Positions 1 to 8,992 of a stretch of DNA of 64,000 nt are shown here, piece after piece (within the stretch, counting starts at the first letter, position 1; every line of letters starts with the position of its first letter). Location: the NCBI RefSeq assembly GCF_900107455.1, contig NZ_FNQB01000004.1:216193-280192 (forward strand), in the 5' to 3' direction. The translations under genes were made by a program, and so were the position numbers. Under the pieces are notes generated by a model, which was not told the origin of the DNA, searched no databases, and worked only from the letters and a program-made list of their open reading frames with translations. The DNA comes from Asanoa ishikariensis (lineage in GTDB: Bacteria; Actinomycetota; Actinomycetes; Mycobacteriales; Micromonosporaceae).

Positions 1-2826
1 CTGGAGGACGTTGCCGAAGGCGTCGACGGCGAGCGTCAGGTTGTGCGTGACGCGCGGATCGACCGGATCGCGTTCGTAGTGGTAGACGATCGACTCGCGC
101 GAGTGTGGGAAGAAGACGGCGTGCGGGTTCGCGTTCTGGGGCTGCACACACACGACCGTGAAGTTCTGTTCGGCGACCGTGTACGGGTAGGGGGACTGGT
201 CCGTGCCGTCGAGGGCGTAGATCTCCTGTCGCAGCATCGAGCCCTTCAACGCCCGGCACGCCTCGCGCTGCTCGTCGGCGGTCAGGCCCGGGGGCAGCAC
301 CGTGTCGTCGAGCAGCAGGCGCTCCGCCTCGGCGTCGGTCAGTCCTGGCTCACGGAAGTACTCGTCGGCGTAGTAGCGCGAGATCCGCTGCCGATCGTCA
401 AACACTCCAGTGTGGAACCAACTCCGGGTGAGCACCGGCGGCACGTCCGAAGCCGCGGCGAACTCCTGCGTGTCCCACTGCTCCACCAGGCCGAAGCCGC
501 GGAACTCCCGCTCGACGCCGTCGAAGAAGCCATGGTGGTACGCCGACCGGGTGACGAAACGGTTGCCCGAGATGCGGTCCAGGGTCTCGACGCTCTCGAC
601 GACGTGGACCGGGAACGGCAGGCGCGTGATCCACGGCCGGCCCGCGCGCTCGTCCGCGAGGTAGAACTTCGTCGAAGGGGCGTACCGCATGCGCGTCTCC
701 GCGCCGAGGTTGTTCACCGTGCCGACGAGCAGGTGCGGCTTCTGCCCGCCCATGAGGTCCACGTAACGCATCGCGGCGTCCAGCGGTGAGGTCCACACCA
801 GACACGCGGTGCCGTTGCCCAGCAGATCCACGGCCTGGACGGTCGAGAGGTCGTCCACGACAGGGAACGCCGGCAGCGTGCGCGCGCCCGTCCAGCCGTT
901 GCCGGACTCGTTGAAGTAGAGCCGTACCTCCGTCGCCGCGAGATAGATGAGGTCCGTCGGGCCGGATCCGTCGATGTCCGCCAGACGCAGGCGTCGCGGA
1001 TCGAACACGTCGGGCGCGTCGAACCACGGTGCGTGATCCATCGTCACCTTCGCACCGAACCGCCCGTAGCCCAGGTTGGGCCAGTAGCAGACCTCGCCGT
1101 TCCGCACGCGGACGATGTCGGCGAGGCCATCGCCCGACATGTCCGCGGCGAAGACCGTCTGGTCCAGGTCGGCGAAAATCACGGGCTCGCGGGGGCTCGG
1201 CACGCGGAGCGCGGAGCCGAATCCGTCCTCGGCGAGCGACGGATACCACGTCAGAGCGTCGCCCTCGGTGATCGCGAGGTCGACGTGCCCGTCCCCGGTG
1301 AGATCGACGAACCGCAGGTTGGGCTCGTTCCAGTCAAGATCGGGAAACGAGGCGAGCGGCGTGTACGGGTCCCAGCCGCGCTCGTCGGTGCGCTCGAAGA
1401 AGCCCGGCGCGGGACGCTCCAGCACCACGCAGTCGAGCCGGCCGTCACCGGCGAGGTCGAGAAACTGGTGGTGCCGGGCCGGAGTGGTCGCGAACGACGG
1501 CAGGCTCGCCGCCTCGACCACCGGATCGAATCGCGCGGACGAGCCGGACAGCGGGCTCACGTTGCGCTTGTAGAACCAGGCGCCCTGCTGTTGGGCGAGC
1601 AGACCGGGCGACCCTTCGCCGTCGAGATCGACCCACTGGTACGCCGAAGCGCCCAGCGGCAGGTCCCCCAGGTCGACGTCGCGGACCTCGCCGTCGACGG
1701 TGGCCGGGGAGTACTCGAACTCGACGGGCGGCATCGACTTGCGCAGGTAGCTTCCGTCCGTGCGGAGCACGTAGCCCGAGTTCGTCACCTGCGTGACCAG
1801 TGACCGGACGCCCGTGGTGTCGTAGGTGATGTCGGTGGAGCGCACCAGACAGTCGGCGGCGCCGAGCTCCGCCGGGAAATGATGGAACATCAAAACGCGC
1901 TGGCACAGCCGCGAGGTGCGCACCTCGAAACCGGCGCGGTAGGTCGAGAAGGTGTCCTCGCGGCGCGCCCAGGCACGCTCGTGGTCGCCGAGCACGGCGG
2001 ACACCGACCGACCGTCCGCGCCGGGCGTGACGTGCTCGCCGTAGTCGAACACGACCTCGAACAGCCAGTCGGCCCTGGCGGCCAGGTCCTCGTCCGCCAG
2101 CCGGGGCGTGCGGTTGCCGTACTTGATCCGCTTCAGGTAACGCCCCGCCGATCGCGCGGCAGGTGTGCGGTGGCGCTCGTGTGACTGCGCCGCGAGGTCC
2201 ACACCGGACGAGTCCTCGGCCTTGTACTCGTACCGGATCGCATTGCCCTTGTCGTCGTAGCTCTCGCACATCAGCCAGCTGAAGACGCGGCCCGAGTCGG
2301 CGATCCGGCTCTCGCCCGTCTTGCCGTACCACGTCGTGATGTTGTCGCGGGAGATCGCCCGCCAGCACACCTCGCGGCTGTCGGTGGTGCTGGTCCACCG
2401 CTCGATCCGGGCGAACGACCCGTCGATGCGCGGCCGGTACTGGTCCACCGTGTAGGTGATGCCGCCCAGCGTGCGCCGCAGGGGTCCGCCGCCGGCGCGC
2501 GGCACCAGGTCCTCGGCGCCCGACAGGACGAAGACGTCGGACTCGATGCCGTCCTCGTAGCGGGGCAGCCCTTTGTCGGTCTTGCGGGTGACGGTGGCGA
2601 GGGCCAGGTTCCAGCCGAGCCCGAACGGCCCGTTGCCCTGGCCGGAGTCGTACGCGAGCGAAAGCTGCGGCCCGAACCCGCCGCGCCCTTCACTGGTCGC
2701 GATCGGCACCGACATCGTGCCGGTGCCCGTCACCGGATTCGCGCCGAGCTTCTCACCGATCCCGCGAACCGCACCCCCACCTTTCGGCAGCGTGATCTGC
2801 GGGGCCTGGATGGCCGATCCCGTCAT
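1..2826 (-). CDS. Tc-toxin B subunit (TcaC/TcdB-type, SpvB N-terminus), 3' end beyond window
   Basis: Tc toxin B subunits form, with a TcC/Rhs-type protein, the cocoon that encapsulates the toxic effector and docks on the TcA pore. The frame is open without a stop from ATG 2826 to the left edge (942 codons). GGAGAG lies about 9 nt before the ATG. Residues 11-110 match the SpvB family start: ITLPKGGGAVRGIGEK, ANPVTGTG, SLAYDSGQGNGPFGLGWNL and SDVFVLSGAEDLVP. Further on are FG-GAP/TcdB-middle signatures (ADMSGDGLADIVRVRNGEVC, YWPNLGYGRFG) and WFHTG at about residues 803-807. Family members are usually about 1400-1500 aa, so roughly a third is missing to the left. Family assignment is firm. Whether it kills insects, nematodes or other cells cannot be told here. 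The A and C subunits are not in the window and may lie further left. Confidence 0.9.
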   Translation of the reverse strand, partial: MTGSAIQAPQITLPKGGGAVRGIGEKLGANPVTGTGTMSVPIATSEGRGGFGPQLSLAYDSGQGNGPFGLGWNLALATVTRKTDKGLPRYEDGIESDVFVLSGAEDLVPRAGGGPLRRTLGGITYTVDQYRPRIDGSFARIERWTSTTDSREVCWRAISRDNITTWYGKTGESRIADSGRVFSWLMCESYDDKGNAIRYEYKAEDSSGVDLAAQSHERHRTPAARSAGRYLKRIKYGNRTPRLADEDLAARADWLFEVVFDYGEHVTPGADGRSVSAVLGDHERAWARREDTFSTYRAGFEVRTSRLCQRVLMFHHFPAELGAADCLVRSTDITYDTTGVRSLVTQVTNSGYVLRTDGSYLRKSMPPVEFEYSPATVDGEVRDVDLGDLPLGASAYQWVDLDGEGSPGLLAQQQGAWFYKRNVSPLSGSSARFDPVVEAASLPSFATTPARHHQFLDLAGDGRLDCVVLERPAPGFFERTDERGWDPYTPLASFPDLDWNEPNLRFVDLTGDGHVDLAITEGDALTWYPSLAEDGFGSALRVPSPREPVIFADLDQTVFAADMSGDGLADIVRVRNGEVCYWPNLGYGRFGAKVTMDHAPWFDAPDVFDPRRLRLADIDGSGPTDLIYLAATEVRLYFNESGNGWTGARTLPAFPVVDDLSTVQAVDLLGNGTACLVWTSPLDAAMRYVDLMGGQKPHLLVGTVNNLGAETRMRYAPSTKFYLADERAGRPWITRLPFPVHVVESVETLDRISGNRFVTRSAYHHGFFDGVEREFRGFGLVEQWDTQEFAAASDVPPVLTRSWFHTGVFDDRQRISRYYADEYFREPGLTDAEAERLLLDDTVLPPGLTADEQREACRALKGSMLRQEIYALDGTDQSPYPYTVAEQNFTVVCVQPQNANPHAVFFPHSRESIVYHYERDPVDPRVTHNLTLAVDAFGNVLQ

Positions 2827-2969
2827 CTCAGCTTCTCTCCACGACCCGCTGAGCCCTTGTGCCCGTCACACTGCCAGCGAATGTCCGCGGAACCAACGAA
2901 AAGTCAGGAAAGTAGCACCACGAACGGCTGACCCTCGGCCGCCGTCGCGGACGCGCGCATAATCAGGAC

Positions 2970-4298
2970 ATGGAGACGAATCGATGGATTCGGGCGAAGT
3001 CGGCGATTCCGGTGATCGGCGGCTCGTTGGCCTACATGCACGACCCGCTCACCCTGATGCGTCAGCTTTACCGGTCTCACGGTCCGGTCGCCCCGGTCGC
3101 GATGCCGGGCCCTGGGCCGGCGGCGTTCATCCTCGGCCCGGATGCTTGCGGCGCCGTTCTCCAGAACGGCGACAAGGCCTTCGTCAACGGTTGGGAGCTG
3201 CTCGTCGGCCCGTTCTTCGACCGTGGCCTGATGCTGCTCGACGGCGCGGAACACAAGCAGCACCGCCGGATCCTGCAGCAGGCGTTCACCCGTTCGCGGC
3301 TCGCGGCCTACACCGCGGCGCTGCACCCCGCGGTCGCCGCGGAGCTGGATACCTGGCAGGCGGCGGAGCGTTTCCCGGCGTACTCGGCTCTCAAGCGGTT
3401 GACGCTCAATCTCGCCACGCAGATCTTCATGGGCGGGCACCGGATCGCCGACCCGGTCGAGCTGGACCGGGTCAACCGGGCCTTCATCGACTGCGTGCAG
3501 GCCGCCGGCGCGATCATGCGCGTCGCGGTGCCGGGCAACAAATGGCACCGCGCGACGCGCGGGCGGGCGACCCTGGATCGGTTCCTCACCGCGCAGTTGC
3601 CGGCGGCGCGGGCGGCCGGCGGCGACGACCTGTTCTCCGTGCTGACCCGGGTCGAGGACGAGGACGGCACCCGCTTCGGCGACGCGGACGTCGTCAACCA
3701 CATGATCTTCCTGCTGATGGCGGCGCACGAGACCACGACCTCGACGGTGTCGACCGCGATGTACTACCTGGGCCGTCATCCCGACTGGCAGGACCGGGTC
3801 CGTGCGGAGGCGGCGGTGCTCGGTCCGGAACCGACCGTGGAGCAGCTGAGCACGTTGCCCGACCTGGACATGGTGATCAAGGAGTGTCAGCGCCTGGTCG
3901 CGCCCGTTCCCGTGGTGGCGCGGCGGGCGGTCAAGGACACCGAGGTAGCCGGCCGCCACGTTCAGGCCGGCACCCGAGCGTTCGTGTGTCAGCAGCTCTC
4001 GCACTACCTACCGGAGCTCTGGACCGGCCCCGAGGCGTTCGATCCGTCGCGGTTCTCACCGCACAGGGCGGAGGAACGGTCGCACCGGTTCGCGTGGGCG
4101 CCGTTCGGCGGGGGAGTGCACAAGTGTCTGGGGATGGCGTTCTCGAACCTCGAGGCGCGGACGGTCCTGGCGCAGATTCTGCGACGGTTCCGGTGGTCGG
4201 TGCCGGCGCACTACACGCCGCCGATGAGCAACGTTTCGCTGCCGTACCCGAAGGATGGGTTGCCGGTTGATCTGCTGCCCATGGCGCTGATCAGCTAG
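2970..4298 (+). CDS. cytochrome P450
   Basis: Haem-thiolate monooxygenase of 442 aa. All hallmark motifs are present: the I-helix oxygen-activation motif AAHETTT (about 251-257), the ExxR pair E305/R308 in KECQRL, and the haem-binding loop FGGGVHKCLG (379-388) with Cys386 as axial ligand. The HxxHRR-type C-helix (about 95-100) is also visible. There is no membrane anchor or fused reductase, so it needs partner ferredoxin and reductase genes, none of which lie nearby. It is divergent from the Tc-toxin gene across a 143-bp gap and convergent with the esterase gene, with abutting stops. The substrate cannot be inferred. The sequence looks like the CYP120/CYP26/CYP51-like branch rather than the short CYP105 type, which is a weak impression. 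Confidence 0.93.
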   Translation: METNRWIRAKSAIPVIGGSLAYMHDPLTLMRQLYRSHGPVAPVAMPGPGPAAFILGPDACGAVLQNGDKAFVNGWELLVGPFFDRGLMLLDGAEHKQHRRILQQAFTRSRLAAYTAALHPAVAAELDTWQAAERFPAYSALKRLTLNLATQIFMGGHRIADPVELDRVNRAFIDCVQAAGAIMRVAVPGNKWHRATRGRATLDRFLTAQLPAARAAGGDDLFSVLTRVEDEDGTRFGDADVVNHMIFLLMAAHETTTSTVSTAMYYLGRHPDWQDRVRAEAAVLGPEPTVEQLSTLPDLDMVIKECQRLVAPVPVVARRAVKDTEVAGRHVQAGTRAFVCQQLSHYLPELWTGPEAFDPSRFSPHRAEERSHRFAWAPFGGGVHKCLGMAFSNLEARTVLAQILRRFRWSVPAHYTPPMSNVSLPYPKDGLPVDLLPMALIS

Positions 4299-5507
4299 TC
4301 ACAGAGTGACCAACCGCGCGTCCGGGAAGCGCGGCGAAGGACGGTGCAGCAGGCCGTCGTCGTGGTGCCGCAGGGTCAGGTCCAGGAACGAGCGCAGGTA
4401 CGCCCGGGCCGTGCGCACGGAGGCCGCCGGGTTGATCGTGCCGATGAAGCCCGCCACCTGCTCCGGTGTGAAGCCCGCCGGCCCGGCGAGTTGGGGGATC
4501 AACGCCTGGAAGTCGGTGAACGACAGGTGCCCGGAGTCGCGCAGGTTCACCGCGGCCCGGAAACCGTGGAGCCGTGTCCACAGCTCGTGCAGGGTCGGGT
4601 CGAGCGTGGTGTCGTGCCCCTGGCCCAGGAAGAACAGGAACGGCTTGTGCGACGCCTCCCACAGCGGCGGGCCGAAAATGCCACCGTCGAGGTTCGCGCC
4701 GGCCCGCACCCTCGGGTCGTTCAGCAGGTGCGCCGCGGTCGCGCCGCCGAGCGAGTGCCCGATCACCGCCACCCGCCGCAGATCCAGCGCGCCGGCCAGG
4801 CCCGCCGGCAATGGCCCACCCGCCACCGACGGATTCCGGCCGGCGTTCACCGTGGGCAGACGGTCCAGGGTGAAGAGCACGTCGGCCATCCGCAGCCCGA
4901 CCGCCCGGACGTCGTCGTCTGGAAGCCCGGCGACCACCACGTGACCGTCCGGGAACTGCACCTCCCCGGCGTCGTGCGGGTGGTCCACGGTGACCACCAC
5001 GTACCCGTGGCTGACCAGATCCTCGACCAACACAGTGGCGCTGTCGCGGTCCAGGCCGAAACCGGGCGAGAAGATCACCACCGGGTACGGCGTGGCCACG
5101 TGCCTCACCCGGGCACCGATCCGACCGTGTGTGCGGGGGACGGCGAGGACGTCGAGCGGCAATACGTTGCGCTCCTGGAACGTGCGCCAGGCCGCCGGCA
5201 GGAGCCAGTCGGCGCGGGGCTGCCCGGGTCCTGGATTCGCCGGATACCAGACGCTCACCATGAAGTCGCGGAACGTGATCTCGGGAATCACTGGGTCGGG
5301 GCGCGACAGGTCGCGCAGGTGCAGCGGCAGCACGCCGACCGGGAACCGACCCGTGGGCGTGGGCAGCAGCAGCGGGATCCGCCGGGCCGGGGCGGGCGCG
5401 GTGGTCGCGCCGGCGCGGGTCGGGGCCAGCAAGGGGGCGGCCAGCGCGGCGGTGGCCGCGGCGGCCAGGAACGAGCGCCGGGAAAGCGGGTTGCCCGGCA
5501 TCGCCAT
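4299..5507 (-). CDS. Tat-exported PAF-acetylhydrolase-like alpha/beta hydrolase
   Basis: Predicted secreted serine esterase or lipase of the platelet-activating-factor acetylhydrolase (isoform II) type. The N-terminus carries a twin-arginine signal (SRRSFLAAAATAALAAPLLA) ending near an AxA site. The nucleophile elbow is GHSLGG (Ser about 252). Candidate acid is Asp in NLDGG (about 274) and candidate base is His in SGHLSFTDF (about 327). The PVVIFSPGFG segment probably forms the oxyanion-hole strand. Length 402 aa is normal for secreted actinobacterial members. The start is uncertain: GTG 5516, ATG 5507 and ATG 5501 all keep the signal peptide, and none has a strong ribosome site. The substrate may be a short-chain phospholipid or a polyester; this is inferred from family only. 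Confidence 0.85.
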   Translation of the reverse strand: MAMPGNPLSRRSFLAAAATAALAAPLLAPTRAGATTAPAPARRIPLLLPTPTGRFPVGVLPLHLRDLSRPDPVIPEITFRDFMVSVWYPANPGPGQPRADWLLPAAWRTFQERNVLPLDVLAVPRTHGRIGARVRHVATPYPVVIFSPGFGLDRDSATVLVEDLVSHGYVVVTVDHPHDAGEVQFPDGHVVVAGLPDDDVRAVGLRMADVLFTLDRLPTVNAGRNPSVAGGPLPAGLAGALDLRRVAVIGHSLGGATAAHLLNDPRVRAGANLDGGIFGPPLWEASHKPFLFFLGQGHDTTLDPTLHELWTRLHGFRAAVNLRDSGHLSFTDFQALIPQLAGPAGFTPEQVAGFIGTINPAASVRTARAYLRSFLDLTLRHHDDGLLHRPSPRFPDARLVTL

Positions 5508-5666
5508 CAGCGTCACGGTCCGACTGTATGGCCCGCGGGCATGACCCCGGATCCGGCACAAACCCGGGCTGTGCCCTGAACGTCCTCAGGGTCGCACGCG
5601 CTGGGACGCCGGGGTGCCGGACGGAACACCGTTCTACCAGGCGGCCAGCGGTTAAGATCTCCTGCT

Positions 5667-6431
5667 GTGGCGCCCGACCGCGGTTCAGCTCTTGCCGCGC
5701 TGCGAGAGCATGGCTTCGTCGTGCTGCGCGCGCTGCTGTCCGAGGCGGAGCTCGCCGCGGCCCGCGATCACGCGGATGACCTTCTGCGGGGGGCCGGCTG
5801 GAGCGACAACGACTTCGACGGCCGGCGCACCCGGCGCGTCTACTCCCTGCTGAACCGCGTCGGCTCCCTCGAACCGCTGCTGCTCCGCCCCGAGGTGCAT
5901 CACCTCGTCACCGCACGCCTGGGTGAGGTCTACCAGTTCGGCATGCTGTTCCTGTCCGCCGTGGATCCGGGCCAGGGCGCCCAGCAGCCACACTTCGACG
6001 CGGGGGTCTACCCACTTCCCCGAGAGGTCGAGGCGGAGACCAACGTCATCTGGGCACTCGACGACTTCACCGCAGGCAACGGCGCCACCTTGATCGCCCC
6101 GGGAAGCCACCACTGGGCCGCGGGACGCCGTCCGCAGCCGCAGGAGCTCGTTCCTGCGGTCATGCCCGCCGGCAGTGCGCTCGTCTACAGCGGCCGCCTG
6201 TGGCACGCCGCCGGGCACAACACCACCGAGACCACACGGCGGGCCCTGATCTGTGAACACGTCCTGCCCTGGCTCCGGCCCGCCGACAACCACATCCTGG
6301 CCACCGGCACCGACCAGCTACGGAGCCTGACCTCCCACCTTCGACGCCTGGCCGGAGTGGCGCTGGCCAGCGATTACCTTGGTTTCGTCGCGGGCGAAGA
6401 CCCTGAGCGATGGCTGCTCCAGTCCTCATGA
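5667..6431 (+). CDS. phytanoyl-CoA dioxygenase (PhyH) family 2-oxoglutarate/Fe(II) oxygenase
   Basis: 254-aa non-haem iron oxygenase beginning at GTG. The facial triad is visible: H109 and D111 in QPHFDAG, and the distal H180 in LWHAAGHN. R191 is well placed to hold the 2-oxoglutarate carboxylate. The fold-typical segments VVLRALLSEAEL, ALDDFTAGNGATLIAPGSH and ALVYSGRLWHAAG are all present. Such enzymes hydroxylate or halogenate small molecules, often in secondary metabolism. No biosynthetic cluster surrounds it, so the substrate is unknown. It ends 11 bp before the convergent end of the Pnkp gene, with no obvious hairpin between them. Confidence 0.88.
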   Translation: MAPDRGSALAALREHGFVVLRALLSEAELAAARDHADDLLRGAGWSDNDFDGRRTRRVYSLLNRVGSLEPLLLRPEVHHLVTARLGEVYQFGMLFLSAVDPGQGAQQPHFDAGVYPLPREVEAETNVIWALDDFTAGNGATLIAPGSHHWAAGRRPQPQELVPAVMPAGSALVYSGRLWHAAGHNTTETTRRALICEHVLPWLRPADNHILATGTDQLRSLTSHLRRLAGVALASDYLGFVAGEDPERWLLQSS

Positions 6432-6442
6432 CATGGCGGGAG

Positions 6443-8992
6443 TCAAAGCCGGGGGTCCACCGGCTCTGATTCCAGGGCGAGGATCCCGAAGACCAGCTCG
6501 TGTACGCGCCACAGCGGCTCGCCGGCGGCGTGGCGGTCGAGCGCGGCGAGTCCGAGCGAGTGTTCACGCAGCGCCAGGCTTCGTTTGCGGCCGAGGTTGC
6601 GGCCGCGCAGGCCCGCCAGGGTGTCGGGGGTGGTGTAGTCGGGGCCGTAGATGATGCGCAGGTATTCGCGGCCGCGGCATTTGAGGCCGGGCTGGGCCAG
6701 GCCGCCGCGTGCCGTGCGGACCAGGCCGTCGGCGGGCTTGACGACCATGCCCTCGCCTCCGGCGTCGGTGAGCTCGGACCACCATTTCTCGGCGGCCTCC
6801 GTGGTCGCCGGATCGTCGAGGTCGACGGGCACGCGGGCCGTCCGGGTGAACAGCGTGCTGTCGGCGGCGACCAGCCGGTCGGCGATGCTCAGGTGCCATC
6901 CGTTGTCGTTGGTGGCCAGGTTCGTGCCTTCGGCGGCGAGGACGGCGAACGGGGCGATGGTGACGCCGGTGAGGTCGGTCGTGGGGCGGACGTAGCGCTG
7001 GTAGGCCGCGGTGAAGAGGGCGGCGTTGGTGGCGCGGTCCCGGGTGCGGTCGCGTAGGGCGGTCACGTCCAGGCCGCGGTTGATCGCCGTGGCGAGGACG
7101 TCCAGCGTTGCGGGCAATGCGGCGCCGGCGGCGGCACCCACGCTCGCGTACTGGCCGCGGATCAGCTCGCCGGCCTTGGCGGACCAGGGGAGGATCTCGG
7201 TGTCCAGCAGCAGCCAGTCCGTCTCGAGTGCGGCCCACAGGTCGGCTGCGGACACGGCGGCTCGGACGCGGGCGAGCAGGTCGGCGGTGAGCGGCGGCGT
7301 GAAGAACGGCCGGCCCGTGCGGGTGTAGATCGCGCCGGTCTCGCCGTCGGTGACGCCGAACCTGCGCGCTGCCGCCGCCTCGTCGCGGCACACCAGCACG
7401 AGGGCCCGCGATCCCATGTGCTTCTCTTCGCAGATCACCCGGGTCACACCGGCCTCGCGGTAGCCGTCGAACGCCTCCCGGGGATGCTCGAGATAGCCGT
7501 CCGCTTTCGAGGTGGGCGCGGGTGCCATGGTCGGCGGCAGGTAGATCAGCCAGCGCGGGTCGATGGCGAACCGTCCCAGGATCTCCAGCGCGGCTGCCGC
7601 CTGGGGCGCCTCGATCGGGATGCGCCCGTACGGCGTGTCGAGCTGGCGACGTCCCGAGCCGGGCAGCACGTCGGCGACGTCGAGCAGGTCGCCAGGGCGT
7701 TCGGGAACCGTCGTCGCCAGCGGTGTGGCCGGTGCGTAGTGCTCGCGTTCGGCGGGCACGGACACCAGGGTGCGTTCCGGGTAGCGCAGGGCGGTGAGCT
7801 CTCCGCCGAACACGCAGCCGGTGTCGACGCAGATGGTGTTGTTGACCCACTGCGGGTCGACCGTCGTCGTATGTCCATAGACGACGGTGGCCGGGCCGCG
7901 GTAGTCGTCCGCCCACGGATACCGCACGGGGAGGCCGTACTCGTCGGTCTCGCCGGTCGTGTCACCGTAGAGGCAGAACGCGCGTACGCGGCCGGATGCC
8001 CGACCCTGGTATTCCTCCTTGATGCCGGCGTGCGCCACCGCGAGCCGCCCGCCGTCGAGGATGTAGTGGCTGACAAGTCCGTCGATGAACGCGGTGGCGT
8101 CGGCGACGAAGCCGCCGTCCTCGCCGTCGAGCTGTTCGAGAGTCTCGGCCAGGCCGTGTGAGACGGTGACCTGTTTGCCGCGCAGCTTGCGGAGCAGCTT
8201 GGCTTCGTGGTTGCCGTTGACGCACAGGGCGGTGCCGGAGCGCACCATGCCCATGACGAGTCGCAGCACGCCGGGGGAGTCCGGTCCGCGGTCGACGAGG
8301 TCGCCGACGAAAACGGCCGTGCGCCCCTCGGGGTGCTCGGCGTTGACCGGCCGGCCGGCGTCGTCGCGGCTGATCGTCCAGCCGAGGCGGGTCAGCAGCG
8401 TTTCGAGCTCGGACCGGCAGCCGTGCACGTCGCCGATCACGTCGAACGGCCCGGCCAGCTCGCGGCGGTCGGTGTAGAGCGGCTGGAGCCGGATCGTGGC
8501 AGCCTCGATCTCGTCGCGGCCGCGCAGCACATGGACGGTGCGGAAGCCTTCGCGGTTCAGTCGCTTGAGAGTCCGACGCAGGTCGCGGGACTGGCGGGCG
8601 AGGACACCGCGTCCGAACGAGCGGTCCGGGCGCTGCTCGGTGCGTGACCAGCATTCTTCCTCGGGCAGGTCGAGCACGATCGCCACGGGAAGCACGTCGT
8701 GGGCGCGGGCCAGAGCCACGAGAGTGGAGCGGGCGTGCTCCTGGACATGGGTGGCGTCGATCACCGTGAGTCGGCCGGCCGCGAGCCGCTTGCCGGCCAC
8801 GTAGTGCAGAGCGTCGAAGGCCGCGGCGGACGCCGACTGGTCGGTCTCGTCGTCGGCCACCATCGCGCGGAAGGCGTCGGAGGAGAGCACCTGGCTCGGC
8901 AGGAAGTGCCGCCGAGCGAAGGTGGACTTGCCGGCGCCGGAGATCCCGATCAATGCCACCAGGCTCAGGGCGGGTACGGGGAGCTCGGTCAT
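6443..8992 (-). CDS. pnkp: polynucleotide kinase-phosphatase-ligase, RNA repair
   Basis: Bacterial Pnkp heals and seals broken RNA. An N-terminal 5'-OH kinase, a central metallophosphatase acting on 2',3'-cyclic/3'-phosphate ends and a C-terminal adenylyltransferase/ligase module are fused in about 850 aa, as here (849 aa). Visible motifs are P-loop GISGAGKST (16-24), phosphatase GDVHG (187-191), GDLVDRG (230-236) and GNHE (260-263), and the ligase lysine in EEKHMGSR (K524). All catalytic signatures are intact. The start is ATG 8992, whose ATGA overlaps the Hen1 stop, so the two are translationally coupled. Upstream codons in the same frame read as arginine/proline-rich non-coding sequence and were excluded. 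The known role is repair of ribotoxin-cut tRNA together with Hen1. Confidence 0.95.
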   Translation of the reverse strand: MTELPVPALSLVALIGISGAGKSTFARRHFLPSQVLSSDAFRAMVADDETDQSASAAAFDALHYVAGKRLAAGRLTVIDATHVQEHARSTLVALARAHDVLPVAIVLDLPEEECWSRTEQRPDRSFGRGVLARQSRDLRRTLKRLNREGFRTVHVLRGRDEIEAATIRLQPLYTDRRELAGPFDVIGDVHGCRSELETLLTRLGWTISRDDAGRPVNAEHPEGRTAVFVGDLVDRGPDSPGVLRLVMGMVRSGTALCVNGNHEAKLLRKLRGKQVTVSHGLAETLEQLDGEDGGFVADATAFIDGLVSHYILDGGRLAVAHAGIKEEYQGRASGRVRAFCLYGDTTGETDEYGLPVRYPWADDYRGPATVVYGHTTTVDPQWVNNTICVDTGCVFGGELTALRYPERTLVSVPAEREHYAPATPLATTVPERPGDLLDVADVLPGSGRRQLDTPYGRIPIEAPQAAAALEILGRFAIDPRWLIYLPPTMAPAPTSKADGYLEHPREAFDGYREAGVTRVICEEKHMGSRALVLVCRDEAAAARRFGVTDGETGAIYTRTGRPFFTPPLTADLLARVRAAVSAADLWAALETDWLLLDTEILPWSAKAGELIRGQYASVGAAAGAALPATLDVLATAINRGLDVTALRDRTRDRATNAALFTAAYQRYVRPTTDLTGVTIAPFAVLAAEGTNLATNDNGWHLSIADRLVAADSTLFTRTARVPVDLDDPATTEAAEKWWSELTDAGGEGMVVKPADGLVRTARGGLAQPGLKCRGREYLRIIYGPDYTTPDTLAGLRGRNLGRKRSLALREHSLGLAALDRHAAGEPLWRVHELVFGILALESEPVDPRL

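Noticed and set aside
2904..4004. Long open frame antisense to the P450 gene
   Set aside because: High GC makes antisense frames stay open; its translation is arginine/histidine-rich with no family motif, while the plus strand has every P450 signature.
4344..5579. Long plus-strand frame opposite the esterase gene
   Set aside because: Low-complexity Arg/Gln/Gly composition; the minus frame has a Tat signal and catalytic triad.
6564..7916. 450-codon frame inside the Pnkp gene
   Set aside because: Same strand, shifted frame, arginine/proline-rich; Pnkp domains are continuous in the chosen frame.
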